Shown piece after piece: positions 39,151 through 47,391 of a DNA stretch of 49,445 nucleotides. Where the stretch lies: assembly GCF_001663375.1 (NCBI RefSeq), contig NZ_LCTF01000015.1, forward strand, positions 1 through 49,445, written 5' to 3'. The stretch is from Caldivirga sp. MU80. Lineage in GTDB: Archaea; Thermoproteota; Thermoprotei; Thermoproteales; Thermocladiaceae. Under the pieces are notes generated by a model. The model was not told the origin of the DNA. It worked only from the letters and a program-made list of their open reading frames with translations, and did not search any database. Positions within the stretch are counted from its first letter, which is position 1; every line of letters starts with the position of its first letter. A program made the position numbers and the translations under genes.

Positions 39151-41085
39151 ATGAAGGTTGATTGGATAACCCCAGTAGTATTAGCTATAGCGGTGTCGAT
39201 GGTAGCCTACGCATGGAGTACTGGGTCAATATACACCAGTAGCGTTACAATTCACGCACTAGCGGTGTCAGGTAACCAGGGCGCTGTGATTAACATAACC
39301 ATAACAGCAGTTAAGGGGCTGCCAAGCTACCTGGGCGGTAACGTGTATGTTTCGGCTATGCCACTACCAATAGGTGAGGGGGGTACCTTCATATCCTCGA
39401 GTCAAATAGCTGCATTTGTCGCCACAACCCTGGCTGGGCAATCGCTAACTAACTACAACTTCCTAGTCAACGTAAACTCCAGCACGATAGAGGTGGGTGG
39501 GCCATCCGCCAGCGGCTACATGACGGTTGGGATGTACGCGTTGATAACTAACAGTAGCCTAAACCCGCACGTGGTCATGACCGGTATGATAATGCCTGAC
39601 GGTACAATAGGGCCTGTGGGTGGCATACCTGATAAGATTAGGGCCGCGGCGCAATTAGGCTACTCAACGATACTCATACCCTATGGGCAGCAGAACTACG
39701 TAACATCAAGTGGCCAGGTCATTAACCTTGTGAATTTAGGTAAGCAGTTGGGCGTTGACGTAGTGCCCGTGGCCACAGTGTATCAGGCTATACAATACTT
39801 CACTGGGCGTAGCTTTAACCTATCCCTTCAACTACCTCCACAGGTCATCAGTAACATATCAGCCATAAGTGAGTACCTTTACAAGATCCTTTACGTCAAC
39901 TACGGCAATGAGTCAGCACTAGGTAACCAAGCTGACTACGAGGCTGCGCTGAGCAGCGCCAATAATGGTGACTACTATACTGCAGCCAGCCTACTGTACA
40001 ATGCGCTCATGGATTACTACACAAACTTATTCAAGAACGTGACGTTAGGGTACGCGAAGGCGCTTGTGGCCAATATGTCCGCTGAATTGGGTTTAATGAC
40101 CGGTGAGGTTAATGAGACTCAACCCACCACCGCTAACCTAGACATAATGATTGGCATATATGACAGGATATACTCAGCTGAAACGCTGCTGAACGAGACA
40201 ATTAATGACATTAACAGTGGTAATATGGCTAACCTGCCCAGCGACTTGGCTCAATTATACACTAGAGTGATTACACTTAAGTACTGGTTTAACGTGCTTA
40301 ACGCCATTAATGGTGGTAATCCGATACCCAGGAGTTACCTAGCTAAGTTAAGTGGATTATACGTGTCTTACGCCTACACCACGGTAACCTACCTATACTC
40401 CTTAGCCAGTGCCGAGGGGTTAACCACAAGCATAGGTTTCATAAGCACTATTAATCAGTTAATTAACCAAACCAATGTGGCTCAGGAATTTTACCAAAAC
40501 GGCCTGTACCTAAAGGCACTTGCAGTTAGCCTTGACACCATAGCATCGGCCAGCGCTATAATGCATGCGATGTTCCTAGTGGGCGGTACTAATGCATCCC
40601 TATACCTACTCAATGTCGTTAGGAATGTTGCTACTTACAATGAAGCCTTGGTTTCCCAGTGCAATGGGCTTCCGGTTCTATCAAGCGCGTATATTCAATT
40701 CGGCAATTACTGGTTTAGGCAGTATAACAATAGCCTTGCGGGCAACCCATCATCTGCGTCAAGCCAAAGCTACATGATAGAGGCGTTGTCACTATATGAG
40801 GAGTCAATAGCCTACTCGCTCTTCCTAAGGCAACTTTACTACGAGTTGGGGTCATGCCCAATAGCGCAATACACTATAAACTTCACAGCACTTCAATACA
40901 CCCCAATGGGAGCTACACAGCAAGTACCCCTGGGGCAATCCACTAGTGCCGCATTCTCGGCTCCGCAGTTAACTGAGGTTAACATGATGTACCTGGCTAT
41001 TGGGGTCTCTTTAATGGCCCTAGGATTACTGGTACTTGTGTTTAGGGTAATTGGGGTGAATAGAAGTAGGCAATTATCAGCTTAA
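39151..41085 (+). CDS. Membrane-anchored Lon-like serine protease (S16/COG1750 type), extracytoplasmic
   Basis: 644 residues from ATG 39151. Signal anchor at residues 6-24, then a Lon-type proteolytic domain. The catalytic serine is in VGGPSASGYMTV (Ser119) and the catalytic lysine in GTIGPVGGIPDKIRAA (Lys162). No AAA+ ATPase domain is present, so hydrolysis would not need ATP. Residues about 230-590 are a long helical region rich in Tyr, Asn and Ser with many N-glycosylation sequons. A C-terminal membrane helix (MMYLAIGVSLMALGLLVLVF) and a short basic tail end the protein. It probably cleaves proteins at the cell surface. An amino-acid permease gene follows. Confidence 0.85.
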   Translation: MKVDWITPVVLAIAVSMVAYAWSTGSIYTSSVTIHALAVSGNQGAVINITITAVKGLPSYLGGNVYVSAMPLPIGEGGTFISSSQIAAFVATTLAGQSLTNYNFLVNVNSSTIEVGGPSASGYMTVGMYALITNSSLNPHVVMTGMIMPDGTIGPVGGIPDKIRAAAQLGYSTILIPYGQQNYVTSSGQVINLVNLGKQLGVDVVPVATVYQAIQYFTGRSFNLSLQLPPQVISNISAISEYLYKILYVNYGNESALGNQADYEAALSSANNGDYYTAASLLYNALMDYYTNLFKNVTLGYAKALVANMSAELGLMTGEVNETQPTTANLDIMIGIYDRIYSAETLLNETINDINSGNMANLPSDLAQLYTRVITLKYWFNVLNAINGGNPIPRSYLAKLSGLYVSYAYTTVTYLYSLASAEGLTTSIGFISTINQLINQTNVAQEFYQNGLYLKALAVSLDTIASASAIMHAMFLVGGTNASLYLLNVVRNVATYNEALVSQCNGLPVLSSAYIQFGNYWFRQYNNSLAGNPSSASSQSYMIEALSLYEESIAYSLFLRQLYYELGSCPIAQYTINFTALQYTPMGATQQVPLGQSTSAAFSAPQLTEVNMMYLAIGVSLMALGLLVLVFRVIGVNRSRQLSA

Positions 41086-41192
41086 TGATATTAATTCTTA
41101 AATAAAATATGTAATAGTAAATAAATAATATTTAATCATTATTAATTATTATCAATGAGTTTTTGAGGAAAATAAATATGATTATGAGTAAG

Positions 41193-41202
41193 GTTTATAA
41201 AG
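41193..41202 (+). promoter_or_regulatory. TATA box for the APC permease
   Basis: GTTTATAAAG, centred 31 nt before ATG 41229. It lies within the longer frame that opens at 41163. Confidence 0.5.
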
Positions 41203-41228
41203 GCATACTCCACATGGTTTTGTTAAAG

Positions 41229-42620
41229 ATGGTTACCACGAGGAGTAGTCCAAGTGATGAACGCAGGCAGTATAGTAATAGCAGTGGATTAAGGAGGGTA
41301 TTAAGCTTTAGGGAGGTGTTCTTCGCATCACTGGGTGGTCAATCCCCATTCCTAAGCATAACTACGTATGGTACAGCAACGATATTATACGCTGGGTTAC
41401 TGGCACCCTTAGCGGCTTTAATTGGTACACTAATAGTTCTCGTCAATGGGCTTGTGGTCTATAAATTATCCCAGCGAATAACCAAGACAGGCGGGTACTA
41501 CACCTACGCTAACCACCTCATAAGCCACAGAGTGGGTATTGTGACTGGTTTTGTGTACCTATTCTACTCAATACTATACGGCAGCGCCTACGCCATAGGT
41601 GCTGCCGGGATTACCTGGTTCCTATTCCACATAAACTTCACGTACACGCTTACGGTGCTTCTTGTAGTCCAGGCCGTGTTGGCGATATTGGGTATTAAGC
41701 CGTCTGCCCGGTATGCCGTGTTCGCTGGTTCACTTGAGCTTGGTATTCTAGTGGCCATTGGCGCAATACTGCTATACCTATCGCACTTCAACCTTAACCT
41801 TAACCTAATCAATGGCCAGGGCGTCTCCTTATCGCAATTCGGCTACGCCGCCCTATTCGCGGCTGCGATACCAACGGGGTACGGTACAATAACCCCCCTC
41901 TCAGGTGAAACAAGGATGGCTAGTAAAACCATACCTAGGGCCATTGTTGCGGTGATACTTGCAGGAGGTCTACTGGCTGCGTTTGACCTACTGGCGTTTA
42001 ATTCGGCCGGATTGGCCTTGTTCAGTTCCTTCAGTTCCTTCGAGGAATTCATAAGGTCTATGGTATCGTTGAAGTCCTTTAACTCCCCAGTACTTTACCT
42101 CCTGCACAGGTACCTGGGGATCTTCATAGATGTACCGGTGCTGCTGGCCCTCATTAATGATGGCGTGTTGGGTGTCCTAGCCTATAACCTAGCATCATCA
42201 AGGGTCCTCTACGCGATGTCTATTGATGGCTGGCTGCCAAAACCCTTAAGCTACATCAACGTCAATACCAATAACCCCACGCTTGCCGCATTAGTATCAT
42301 CGGTGGGGGTAATACTGGTTAGTGTGTTGGCATCTAGCTTATTATCACCATTAATGGCTTTCCTAGTCTTGGGCGCATTATCAACGACGGCTGGTTTAAT
42401 CGTGCATGTGGTGTCGGATGTATCATTAATAAGGATTAGCGCCAGGAGGGTTAAGAGGTACCTAGGGCAGGTAATTCTTGCATCGTCTGCACTGGCGTTG
42501 GCCGCCTACTCAATAACGTCAGCCGTGGTCTCAACAAACCCGGTCTTCATGGAACTTTTCCTAGGCTGGTTGATAATAGGCTTCATATATGCCGAGGCTC
42601 AGTCAATAATTAGGGAGTAG
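41229..42620 (+). CDS. APC-superfamily amino acid permease
   Basis: 463 residues from ATG 41229, about 12 membrane helices. A hydrophilic N-terminus leads into SFREVFFASLGGQSPFLSI and the glycine-rich first helix. TKTGGYYTYANHLISHRVG resembles the family G-G-x-Y-x-Y loop, and the helix 6-7 region has AIPTGYGTITPLSGETRMASKTIPRAI, a typical APC signature. Substrates are probably amino acids; which ones is unknown. It lies just after the surface protease gene, so the two could work together in peptide use. Transcription is separate, with an AT-rich 140-bp gap and its own TATA box. Confidence 0.85.
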   Translation: MVTTRSSPSDERRQYSNSSGLRRVLSFREVFFASLGGQSPFLSITTYGTATILYAGLLAPLAALIGTLIVLVNGLVVYKLSQRITKTGGYYTYANHLISHRVGIVTGFVYLFYSILYGSAYAIGAAGITWFLFHINFTYTLTVLLVVQAVLAILGIKPSARYAVFAGSLELGILVAIGAILLYLSHFNLNLNLINGQGVSLSQFGYAALFAAAIPTGYGTITPLSGETRMASKTIPRAIVAVILAGGLLAAFDLLAFNSAGLALFSSFSSFEEFIRSMVSLKSFNSPVLYLLHRYLGIFIDVPVLLALINDGVLGVLAYNLASSRVLYAMSIDGWLPKPLSYINVNTNNPTLAALVSSVGVILVSVLASSLLSPLMAFLVLGALSTTAGLIVHVVSDVSLIRISARRVKRYLGQVILASSALALAAYSITSAVVSTNPVFMELFLGWLIIGFIYAEAQSIIRE

Positions 42621-42655
42621 GTCTTAACCCACTGAGCTGCATCACACCTACTACA

Positions 42656-42663
42656 GTTATAAG
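42656..42663 (+). promoter_or_regulatory. TATA box for the unknown gene/mevalonate kinase operon
   Basis: GTTATAAG, centred about 25 nt upstream of GTG 42684. Confidence 0.55.
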
Positions 42664-42683
42664 CTCCTCAACCCAGTTTCACA

Positions 42684-43163
42684 GTGTCAATTAGCCTAAG
42701 CGACGTAGAGGGGTCGGTTAGGAGGCTTAAGGAAAGGATTAACAGTAAGTCTTTCACCAGGGCTGTTGGTAAGGGAACCGTTAACGATATTGAAATCCTC
42801 ATAAGGTACTACGAGTCAACCAAGCCATGTGTGAAGGTAAGTCAATGCGAAGTCAGGAGTATGTACAACATGTATGTGGCCGCTGAGGGGAATATTAGGA
42901 GACTCCTTGAGGGTTTTCTGGAAACCATGGTCACCATAAGGTCTAGGGAATTCGCTGCGCTGTACCCATTCATGCCCAGCGACGTTAAAGATCTCCTTAA
43001 GCCACTGCTGAGCAGTAATGTGGATGAGGGCATTAGGGAGGTTTTAAGGAACCTGCTCAGTAACCTTAATCAGCTGGGCTCGGTGCTACTTAGTATAGCC
43101 AAGAGGGAGCCAGGTGACCTCAGTGGGTGTGAGGGTAACCGCAACAGCGCCGGGGGTTGTTAA
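42684..43163 (+). CDS. Uncharacterised helical protein upstream of mevalonate kinase
   Basis: 159 residues from a leaderless GTG start. Almost fully helical: VEGSVRRLKERINSKSF, VNDIEILIRYYES, MYNMYVAAEGNIRRLLEGFLETMVTIRSREFAALYPFMP, then a closing pair of helices. The spacing of helices and the LYPFMP turn recall subunits of DNA-replication or chaperone-like helical bundles, but I cannot assign it. Four cysteines, two near residue 50 (TKPCVKVSQC). It overlaps mevalonate kinase by 41 bases, which suggests translational coupling. Confidence 0.6.
   Translation: MSISLSDVEGSVRRLKERINSKSFTRAVGKGTVNDIEILIRYYESTKPCVKVSQCEVRSMYNMYVAAEGNIRRLLEGFLETMVTIRSREFAALYPFMPSDVKDLLKPLLSSNVDEGIREVLRNLLSNLNQLGSVLLSIAKREPGDLSGCEGNRNSAGGC
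43113..43117 (+). promoter_or_regulatory. Shine-Dalgarno motif deciding the mevalonate kinase start
   Basis: GGTGA, 5 nt before the GTG at 43123. It also contains the GTG at 43114, which is therefore unlikely to be the start. Confidence 0.5.
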
Positions 43164-44118
43164 GCTGTTTGGGGAGCATGCTGTAGTTTACGGTAAACCA
43201 GCAATAGCCATGGCAATCGACAAGGGGGTTAGGGTTACTGTTGAGAGACAGGGGGGTGATTCACTACTGGTGGTTGCAAGGGATTTGGTAGTAAGGGGTG
43301 TGGCCATAAGGGTCACCGGTGGTTCAATTGAGGGAAGTGTGATTGATGGCCCCCAGTTAGCTAAACTAGCCTCATACGCATTAACGGCGTTGAGGATAGT
43401 TTCCGAGGGTTACGGCGGTGACTTAAAGGGCATTAAGGTAACCATTGAGAGTCAACTACCCATAGGGGCAGGCTTAGCCACATCGGCAGCTGTATCAGTG
43501 GCCACAACGGTAGCTTACGCCAAACTGATCGGAGTTGAGTTAAGCAGGGAGGAGGTGGCTAAGCTTAGCCATAAAGTTGAGTTGACGGTTCAAGGATCAG
43601 CAAGCCCAATGGACACGGCCACCTCAAGCTTAGGTGGTGTGGTTTACATTAAGCCAGGGGTTGAGTTAAGGAGGATTAGCGCTCCACCTAGGCTACCGGT
43701 TGTCATAGGACACGTGGAGAGGGAATTGACAACCGGTGAATTAGTTAGGAGGGTTAAGGAGCTTTACAGTAGGCACCCTAAGGTTGTGGACAAAATAATG
43801 GACTCAATAGAGGTAGTGGTTAATGAGGCCTTAGCGGCTCTGGGTAAGGGTGATTACCAGTTGCTGGGGGAGTTAATGAACATAAACCAAGGCCTACTGG
43901 AGGCCTTAGGCGTGTCGAACCACAGGATAGCCAACATGGTTTACATGGCCAGGAGGGCCGGTGCACTGGGGGCTAAGCTAAGCGGCGGTGGAGGTGGTGG
44001 CGCAGTCATTGCCCTAGCCCCCGGTGTGGAGGATAAGGTTTCAGTGGCTATGAGACTCGCCGGTGGTGAGGTGATCTCAACGGACATTAATGATCAAGGT
44101 GTTGTGGTGCAGCACTAG
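43123..44118 (+). CDS. mvk: Mevalonate kinase
   Basis: 331 residues from GTG 43123. A GHMP kinase that phosphorylates mevalonate for isoprenoid lipids. APGVVKLFGEHAVVYGKPAIAMAI is motif 1. Motif 2, the phosphate loop, reads PIGAGLATSAA with Ala and Thr where most have Gly and Ser. The SASPMDTATSSLGG segment holds the catalytic Asp. Motif 3 is AKLSGGGGGGAVIAL. Product use links it to GGGP synthase and the UbiA enzyme in this window. It is the second gene of a two-gene operon. Confidence 0.93.
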   Translation: MGVRVTATAPGVVKLFGEHAVVYGKPAIAMAIDKGVRVTVERQGGDSLLVVARDLVVRGVAIRVTGGSIEGSVIDGPQLAKLASYALTALRIVSEGYGGDLKGIKVTIESQLPIGAGLATSAAVSVATTVAYAKLIGVELSREEVAKLSHKVELTVQGSASPMDTATSSLGGVVYIKPGVELRRISAPPRLPVVIGHVERELTTGELVRRVKELYSRHPKVVDKIMDSIEVVVNEALAALGKGDYQLLGELMNINQGLLEALGVSNHRIANMVYMARRAGALGAKLSGGGGGGAVIALAPGVEDKVSVAMRLAGGEVISTDINDQGVVVQH

Positions 44119-44170
44119 ACCGCACCTCCATAGCGAGTTTAATACACTTATGGTTATTTTATCTGATTAT

Positions 44171-44180
44171 CTTATAAATA
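44171..44180 (+). promoter_or_regulatory. TATA box for the large surface protein
   Basis: CTTATAAATA, centred 25 nt upstream of ATG 44200. Confidence 0.6.
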
Positions 44181-44199
44181 TGACTAGGTAGCATCCCAT

Positions 44200-46212
44200 A
44201 TGTTAAGTAAAGATAGGCTACTCGGGATAATGGTGATAGTGGCGGCAGGCCTGATGCTATACTATGCCGTAGCTTATGCAGCAGTCTCAACGCAGCAGTC
44301 GATTCCAACTCAAAACCAGGCTATAACCGTTAACCTACCTTACTACGCCGAGGTTCAGTACATCGACGTGGTGAACCAAACGGTGCAGTTATCGATACCA
44401 GCGGGTGGTACGTACACAATAACCGCACCACTACCCCCGGGTCCAGGTTATACACTGGAGTACGTTGAGGTTTACTTCCCAACCCCATTACCGTCGGTGG
44501 GCGTGTCGGGCAATGTCATGAAGAGTGTGAATGAATACGGCTTCATAACCTCAGTATACTCACCAGCAGGCTCAATAACCCTGGTTAACACTGGTCAGAG
44601 CACGGTAAACGGCACTGTGGTGGTTTCATCAGTGTTCGCTAAGGTTACTTACGTACCTCTAAATGGCCAATCAACAATAAACATAACGGCACCTGACTAC
44701 ACGTACCAGTACGTCACTGATCAATACGTTGAGTTAACCTTACCCAATAATGCGCCTTACAGCGTACAGGATGTTATACTGCCCAATGGTTCAGCCTTCA
44801 GTCAACTGGTTGAGAAGTGGAGTGGTAATGTGACGGCTATTCAACTTGACTACAAGCACGTTAAGCTAGATATGGCTTACCTACCAGCGGGCAATTACAG
44901 CGTTGAATTGCTCCAGGGCTCACAGTACGTGATGCCATTCGCAATGCTTGTTAAGGGTACTCAATTCTACAATGAGACCGTTAGCCCACATAGCCAAGTG
45001 ATAATAACAACCAACAACTTCGGCATACCATCAGGCTGGTCAATACTAGGCTACGTAGTGACCGTCTACACAGTTCAGCCGCTGGTGGTTGGTGAAACAG
45101 GTGGCACATTCACTGTTGAGGCCAATAGGGTCTCACCTGTCTACACACTAAGCCAGTTAATCGTTGTGCATGGTGTAAGTTACATACTGCCACCCTTCAT
45201 AAGGTTCATGCCCATCATAGGGATTTACGTGGTCTACGACACCCAGTTTAAGGTTGTTAACCCATTGAACGTCCCAGTTATCGTGGAGTACATGCCGATA
45301 ATCTATAAGCCAGTTGGCCAGTGGAGTAATGGCAACTTACAGGTTCAGGTTTACCAGAGTGATGTGGCTCAGGGTATGTGGACGTCGCTGGTTGTTCAAC
45401 TACCGGAGACAGCCACAATAACTAGTATAGTCACCCCAAGTGGTACCGTATACAGTGGGTATACGTCATCTGAGTTACCGTGGGGTAGTGAGTTTAGGCT
45501 AGTGTCAATATCACCTGAAGGTCACGAGGCCTACATTGCAGTGAGCACGCTTGGTGTCTCGCAACCCGGCCTATACACCATCAATGTGCACTGGGACCCA
45601 CTGGTGGTTATGGTACACAACACCTATGGATCACCGGTAAGCGTCAGTATAGTCGCGTCACAGAATGGGCAGGCATACGGCACCTACAGCACTAATTCAA
45701 GTGGAGTAGCCTTAATACCCGTGTACAACCCATACCCACTTTCGCTATCAATATACTACAAGGGGGTGGATGCCTACAACATCGGCATCACGACGTTGAT
45801 TAAGAGACCAATAGATGTTACGCTTGGCGTTTATAATGTAACTGCGATAGTTGTGGGCTTCTTTAACCAGGCAATAGGTAAGGCAAACGTGACCATGTAT
45901 AGGATAGGGACTGGGCCCGTGTACACGCAGTTAACTGGTCCAAATGGTGCTGCCCAGTTAACCGGTGTATTGAGTGGGGTCTACCAGTTAACTGCCTCAT
46001 ATGGTAACGCTAAGTATAGCAGGTTCCTAACTGTTAACTCGGATGAGGTCGCTTTAATTAAGACAAATATATTAACAATAATAAACGGCTTCCCAATAAC
46101 CACTGGGGATGCGATAATTGGGGCAGTTGGCATACCTGCCGTGGCGGCCTTAGCCTATGCGATTAAGACATTTGTGGATAAGAGGAGGCCCTACCATATC
46201 GAGAACGCTTAG
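44200..46212 (+). CDS. Large surface-anchored beta-rich protein
   Basis: 670 residues. Signal peptide or anchor at residues 8-28 (LGIMVIVAAGLMLYYAVAYA), then about 590 extracytoplasmic residues rich in Val, Tyr, Thr, Pro and Asn with many N-glycosylation sequons. A C-terminal membrane helix (AIIGAVGIPAVAALAYAI) is followed by a short basic tail. The stretch around residues 540-610 (ITAIVVGFFNQAIGKANVTMY ... LTGPNGAAQLTGVLSGVYQLTASYG) resembles a carboxypeptidase-regulatory/Ig-like beta sandwich. No catalytic motif seen. It could be an S-layer-associated or adhesion protein; the family is not recognised. Confidence 0.7.
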   Translation: MLSKDRLLGIMVIVAAGLMLYYAVAYAAVSTQQSIPTQNQAITVNLPYYAEVQYIDVVNQTVQLSIPAGGTYTITAPLPPGPGYTLEYVEVYFPTPLPSVGVSGNVMKSVNEYGFITSVYSPAGSITLVNTGQSTVNGTVVVSSVFAKVTYVPLNGQSTINITAPDYTYQYVTDQYVELTLPNNAPYSVQDVILPNGSAFSQLVEKWSGNVTAIQLDYKHVKLDMAYLPAGNYSVELLQGSQYVMPFAMLVKGTQFYNETVSPHSQVIITTNNFGIPSGWSILGYVVTVYTVQPLVVGETGGTFTVEANRVSPVYTLSQLIVVHGVSYILPPFIRFMPIIGIYVVYDTQFKVVNPLNVPVIVEYMPIIYKPVGQWSNGNLQVQVYQSDVAQGMWTSLVVQLPETATITSIVTPSGTVYSGYTSSELPWGSEFRLVSISPEGHEAYIAVSTLGVSQPGLYTINVHWDPLVVMVHNTYGSPVSVSIVASQNGQAYGTYSTNSSGVALIPVYNPYPLSLSIYYKGVDAYNIGITTLIKRPIDVTLGVYNVTAIVVGFFNQAIGKANVTMYRIGTGPVYTQLTGPNGAAQLTGVLSGVYQLTASYGNAKYSRFLTVNSDEVALIKTNILTIINGFPITTGDAIIGAVGIPAVAALAYAIKTFVDKRRPYHIENA

Positions 46213-46282
46213 TCAAACGGGTCAATCGTTTAAAATATTTAAATTTTTATTAAATTTAAATTAAGCATAACCTTGGGCTTAG

Positions 46283-46291
46283 GTTTAAAAT
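46283..46291 (+). promoter_or_regulatory. TATA-like element before the sRNA candidate
   Basis: GTTTAAAAT, centred about 26 nt upstream of 46313. No protein gene follows on this strand. Confidence 0.4.
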
Positions 46292-46311
46292 CCCCCCGCG
46301 GGAACTAGGGG

Positions 46312-46366
46312 TGTTGTGATGAGGCAGCTCGATTATGAGCGGTGAATTAGCCTTTGATTACTGACT
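46312..46366 (+). ncRNA. Candidate C/D box guide RNA
   Basis: Box C GTGATGA at 46316-46322 and box D CTGA at 46361-46364, about 49 nt apart, which is the usual size for crenarchaeal C/D sRNAs. A degenerate C'-like GGTGAAT lies at 46341-46347, giving a 13-nt guide before box D. I see no good D' box. A TATA box sits at the right distance upstream. The 3' part overlaps the end of rpl10e on the other strand. Confidence 0.35.
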
Positions 46367-46874
46367 TCCTGGCCAGCTCGATTCTGCAGGGTAATGGCAA
46401 CTTAGACCTAGCCCTATTTAAAGCCTCCTTGGCGTGCGTAATATTCTTACCCTCCACCTCAACAATCATCAATACGTCACCAGCCTCAATTTGAATAGCC
46501 CTACCCGTGGGTACACCAAAGGCTAGCCTCATGCCCTCCTGCAGACGGTCGGCGCCAGCCATTGCTAACATCTTGTTCTCCCTAATGACGTGGTGGGGGT
46601 ACTTAACTATCTTAAGGTAGAAGTTTTGGTCTGTTAAGACCTTGGACAGGTACTTGTAGGCCATTTGCCTAGCCGCCTCAAGGGCATTAACCCTGATCTG
46701 CCCACCCTCAAGAACCCTAAGGATAACCACTGAGTCAAATCTCTCCCTATCCTTAGCCTTAGTAGCCCCCATCTCAAACCTAGGCACTTGAACGTATGGT
46801 GCACCATGTATGTACTCCAGCCTGGTGTATGGCCTCTTAATCCTCCTATAGCATCTAGCGGGCCTTAACGGCAT
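46347..46874 (-). CDS. rpl10e: Ribosomal protein uL16 (archaeal L10e)
   Basis: 175 residues from ATG 46874. It begins MPLRPARCYRRIKRPYTRLEYIHGAPYVQVPRFEMG, the normal N-terminus of L10e, and continues with RVNALEAARQMAYKYL, YPHHVIRENKMLAMAGADRLQEGMR and AFGVPTGRA, all hallmark segments of the protein near the tRNA-binding centre. The frame is open to 47045, but a TATA box at 46897-46906 sits 27 nt before ATG 46874. A GGTGGTGG run precedes the ATG as well. It stands apart from other ribosomal genes. Confidence 0.95.
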   Translation of the reverse strand: MPLRPARCYRRIKRPYTRLEYIHGAPYVQVPRFEMGATKAKDRERFDSVVILRVLEGGQIRVNALEAARQMAYKYLSKVLTDQNFYLKIVKYPHHVIRENKMLAMAGADRLQEGMRLAFGVPTGRAIQIEAGDVLMIVEVEGKNITHAKEALNRARSKLPLPCRIELARKSVIKG

Positions 46875-46896
46875 AAGCAACCACCACCTGATACCC

Positions 46897-46906
46897 TTTA
46901 TAAAAA
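46897..46906 (-). promoter_or_regulatory. TATA box for rpl10e
   Basis: TTTTTATAAA (minus strand), centred 27 nt upstream of ATG 46874. Confidence 0.6.
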
Positions 46907-46997
46907 TTATACTTACACTAAGGTTAAATGCACCGCCGTGCCAAGGCTCAACTACGCTATTGCTAATAATTTTAACCCCAGCCTGAGGTTGGGTTAC

Positions 46998-47048
46998 TGG
47001 GTGATTACAAGCTAAGCCTGATGGATGATGAACTGACGACGGCATGAA
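46998..47048 (+). ncRNA. Weak C/D box sRNA candidate
   Basis: In order: GTGATTA (47001-47007, one mismatch to box C), 10 nt, CTGA (47018-47021, perfect D'), 3 nt, ATGATGA (47025-47031, perfect C'), 12 nt and ATGA (47044-47047, one mismatch to box D). The spacing is right for the family and a TATA-like element lies about 30 nt upstream. The two terminal boxes are imperfect, so the call is weak. Confidence 0.22.
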
Positions 47049-47289
47049 TTATTAGTCATCCTTAAGGGTTTAATAGGATGCGTATCGTAAACTAAGTCCT
47101 ACATTAAAAGTAACTCAACTGCCATGTTAACCTCAGCCTGGAATTTGGCTTAGGTCATCTCATAGATGTTTAAGGTTAAGTAAAGTTAAAGTTACAATTA
47201 ACTAAATTTTCAGCTATCTATTACCTATTTAATTTAATAGTGAACATTAGACTGTAGTACTTCTGTTGCATAGCTTCATAACCACAATG

Positions 47290-47299
47290 CTTATTAATC
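47290..47299 (+). promoter_or_regulatory. TATA box for the epimerase-like gene
   Basis: CTTATTAATC. Transcription would begin near 47322, giving a leader of about 70 nt, long for this genome segment. Confidence 0.4.
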
Positions 47300-47325
47300 T
47301 TGCCTTTAAGTTGTTGGGGCTGGGA

Positions 47326-47363
47326 GGTGCTCCTCGTGATCCACTCTGCGGTGAGAGAGCACC
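47326..47363 (+). promoter_or_regulatory. Hairpin in the 5' leader of the epimerase-like gene
   Basis: GGTGCTC (47326-47332) pairs with GAGCACC (47357-47363), extended inward by CTC/GAG past a one-base bulge. It ends 16 nt before the ribosome-binding site. Confidence 0.5.
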
Positions 47364-47378
47364 GAATTCCAGTGTGCA

Positions 47379-47388
47379 GGTGGGTGGG
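47379..47388 (+). promoter_or_regulatory. Shine-Dalgarno motif deciding the epimerase-like start
   Basis: GGTGGGTGGG directly upstream of ATG 47392, the strongest ribosome-binding site in the window. Confidence 0.6.
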
Positions 47389-47391
47389 ATT

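Larger units (their letters stand above)
46875..47391. other. 517-bp non-coding region between rpl10e and the epimerase-like gene
   Basis: It holds the rpl10e promoter at the left end and an AT-rich middle (47100-47260) with no supported gene. At the right end is the leader of the next gene, with a TATA box at 47290-47299 and a hairpin. Between lies a TATA-like AATAATTTTAAC (about 46960-46971), a 7-bp hairpin CCCAGCC-TGA-GGTTGGG just after it, and a possible C/D-like element (46995-47050). Confidence 0.5.

Noticed and set aside
46319-46345. Eight-codon leader peptide (MRQLDYER)
   Set aside because: No protein gene follows on this strand, and the box C and D spacing explains the same bases better.
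46875-47045. N-terminal extension of uL16 (57 extra residues)
   Set aside because: The TATA box and GGTGG site lie inside it, and the homologous protein starts at MPLRPARCYRR.
47266-47391. N-terminal extension of the epimerase-like protein
   Set aside because: It contains the probable TATA box and a hairpin and is followed by a strong ribosome-binding site at 47379; the sequence does not look coding.
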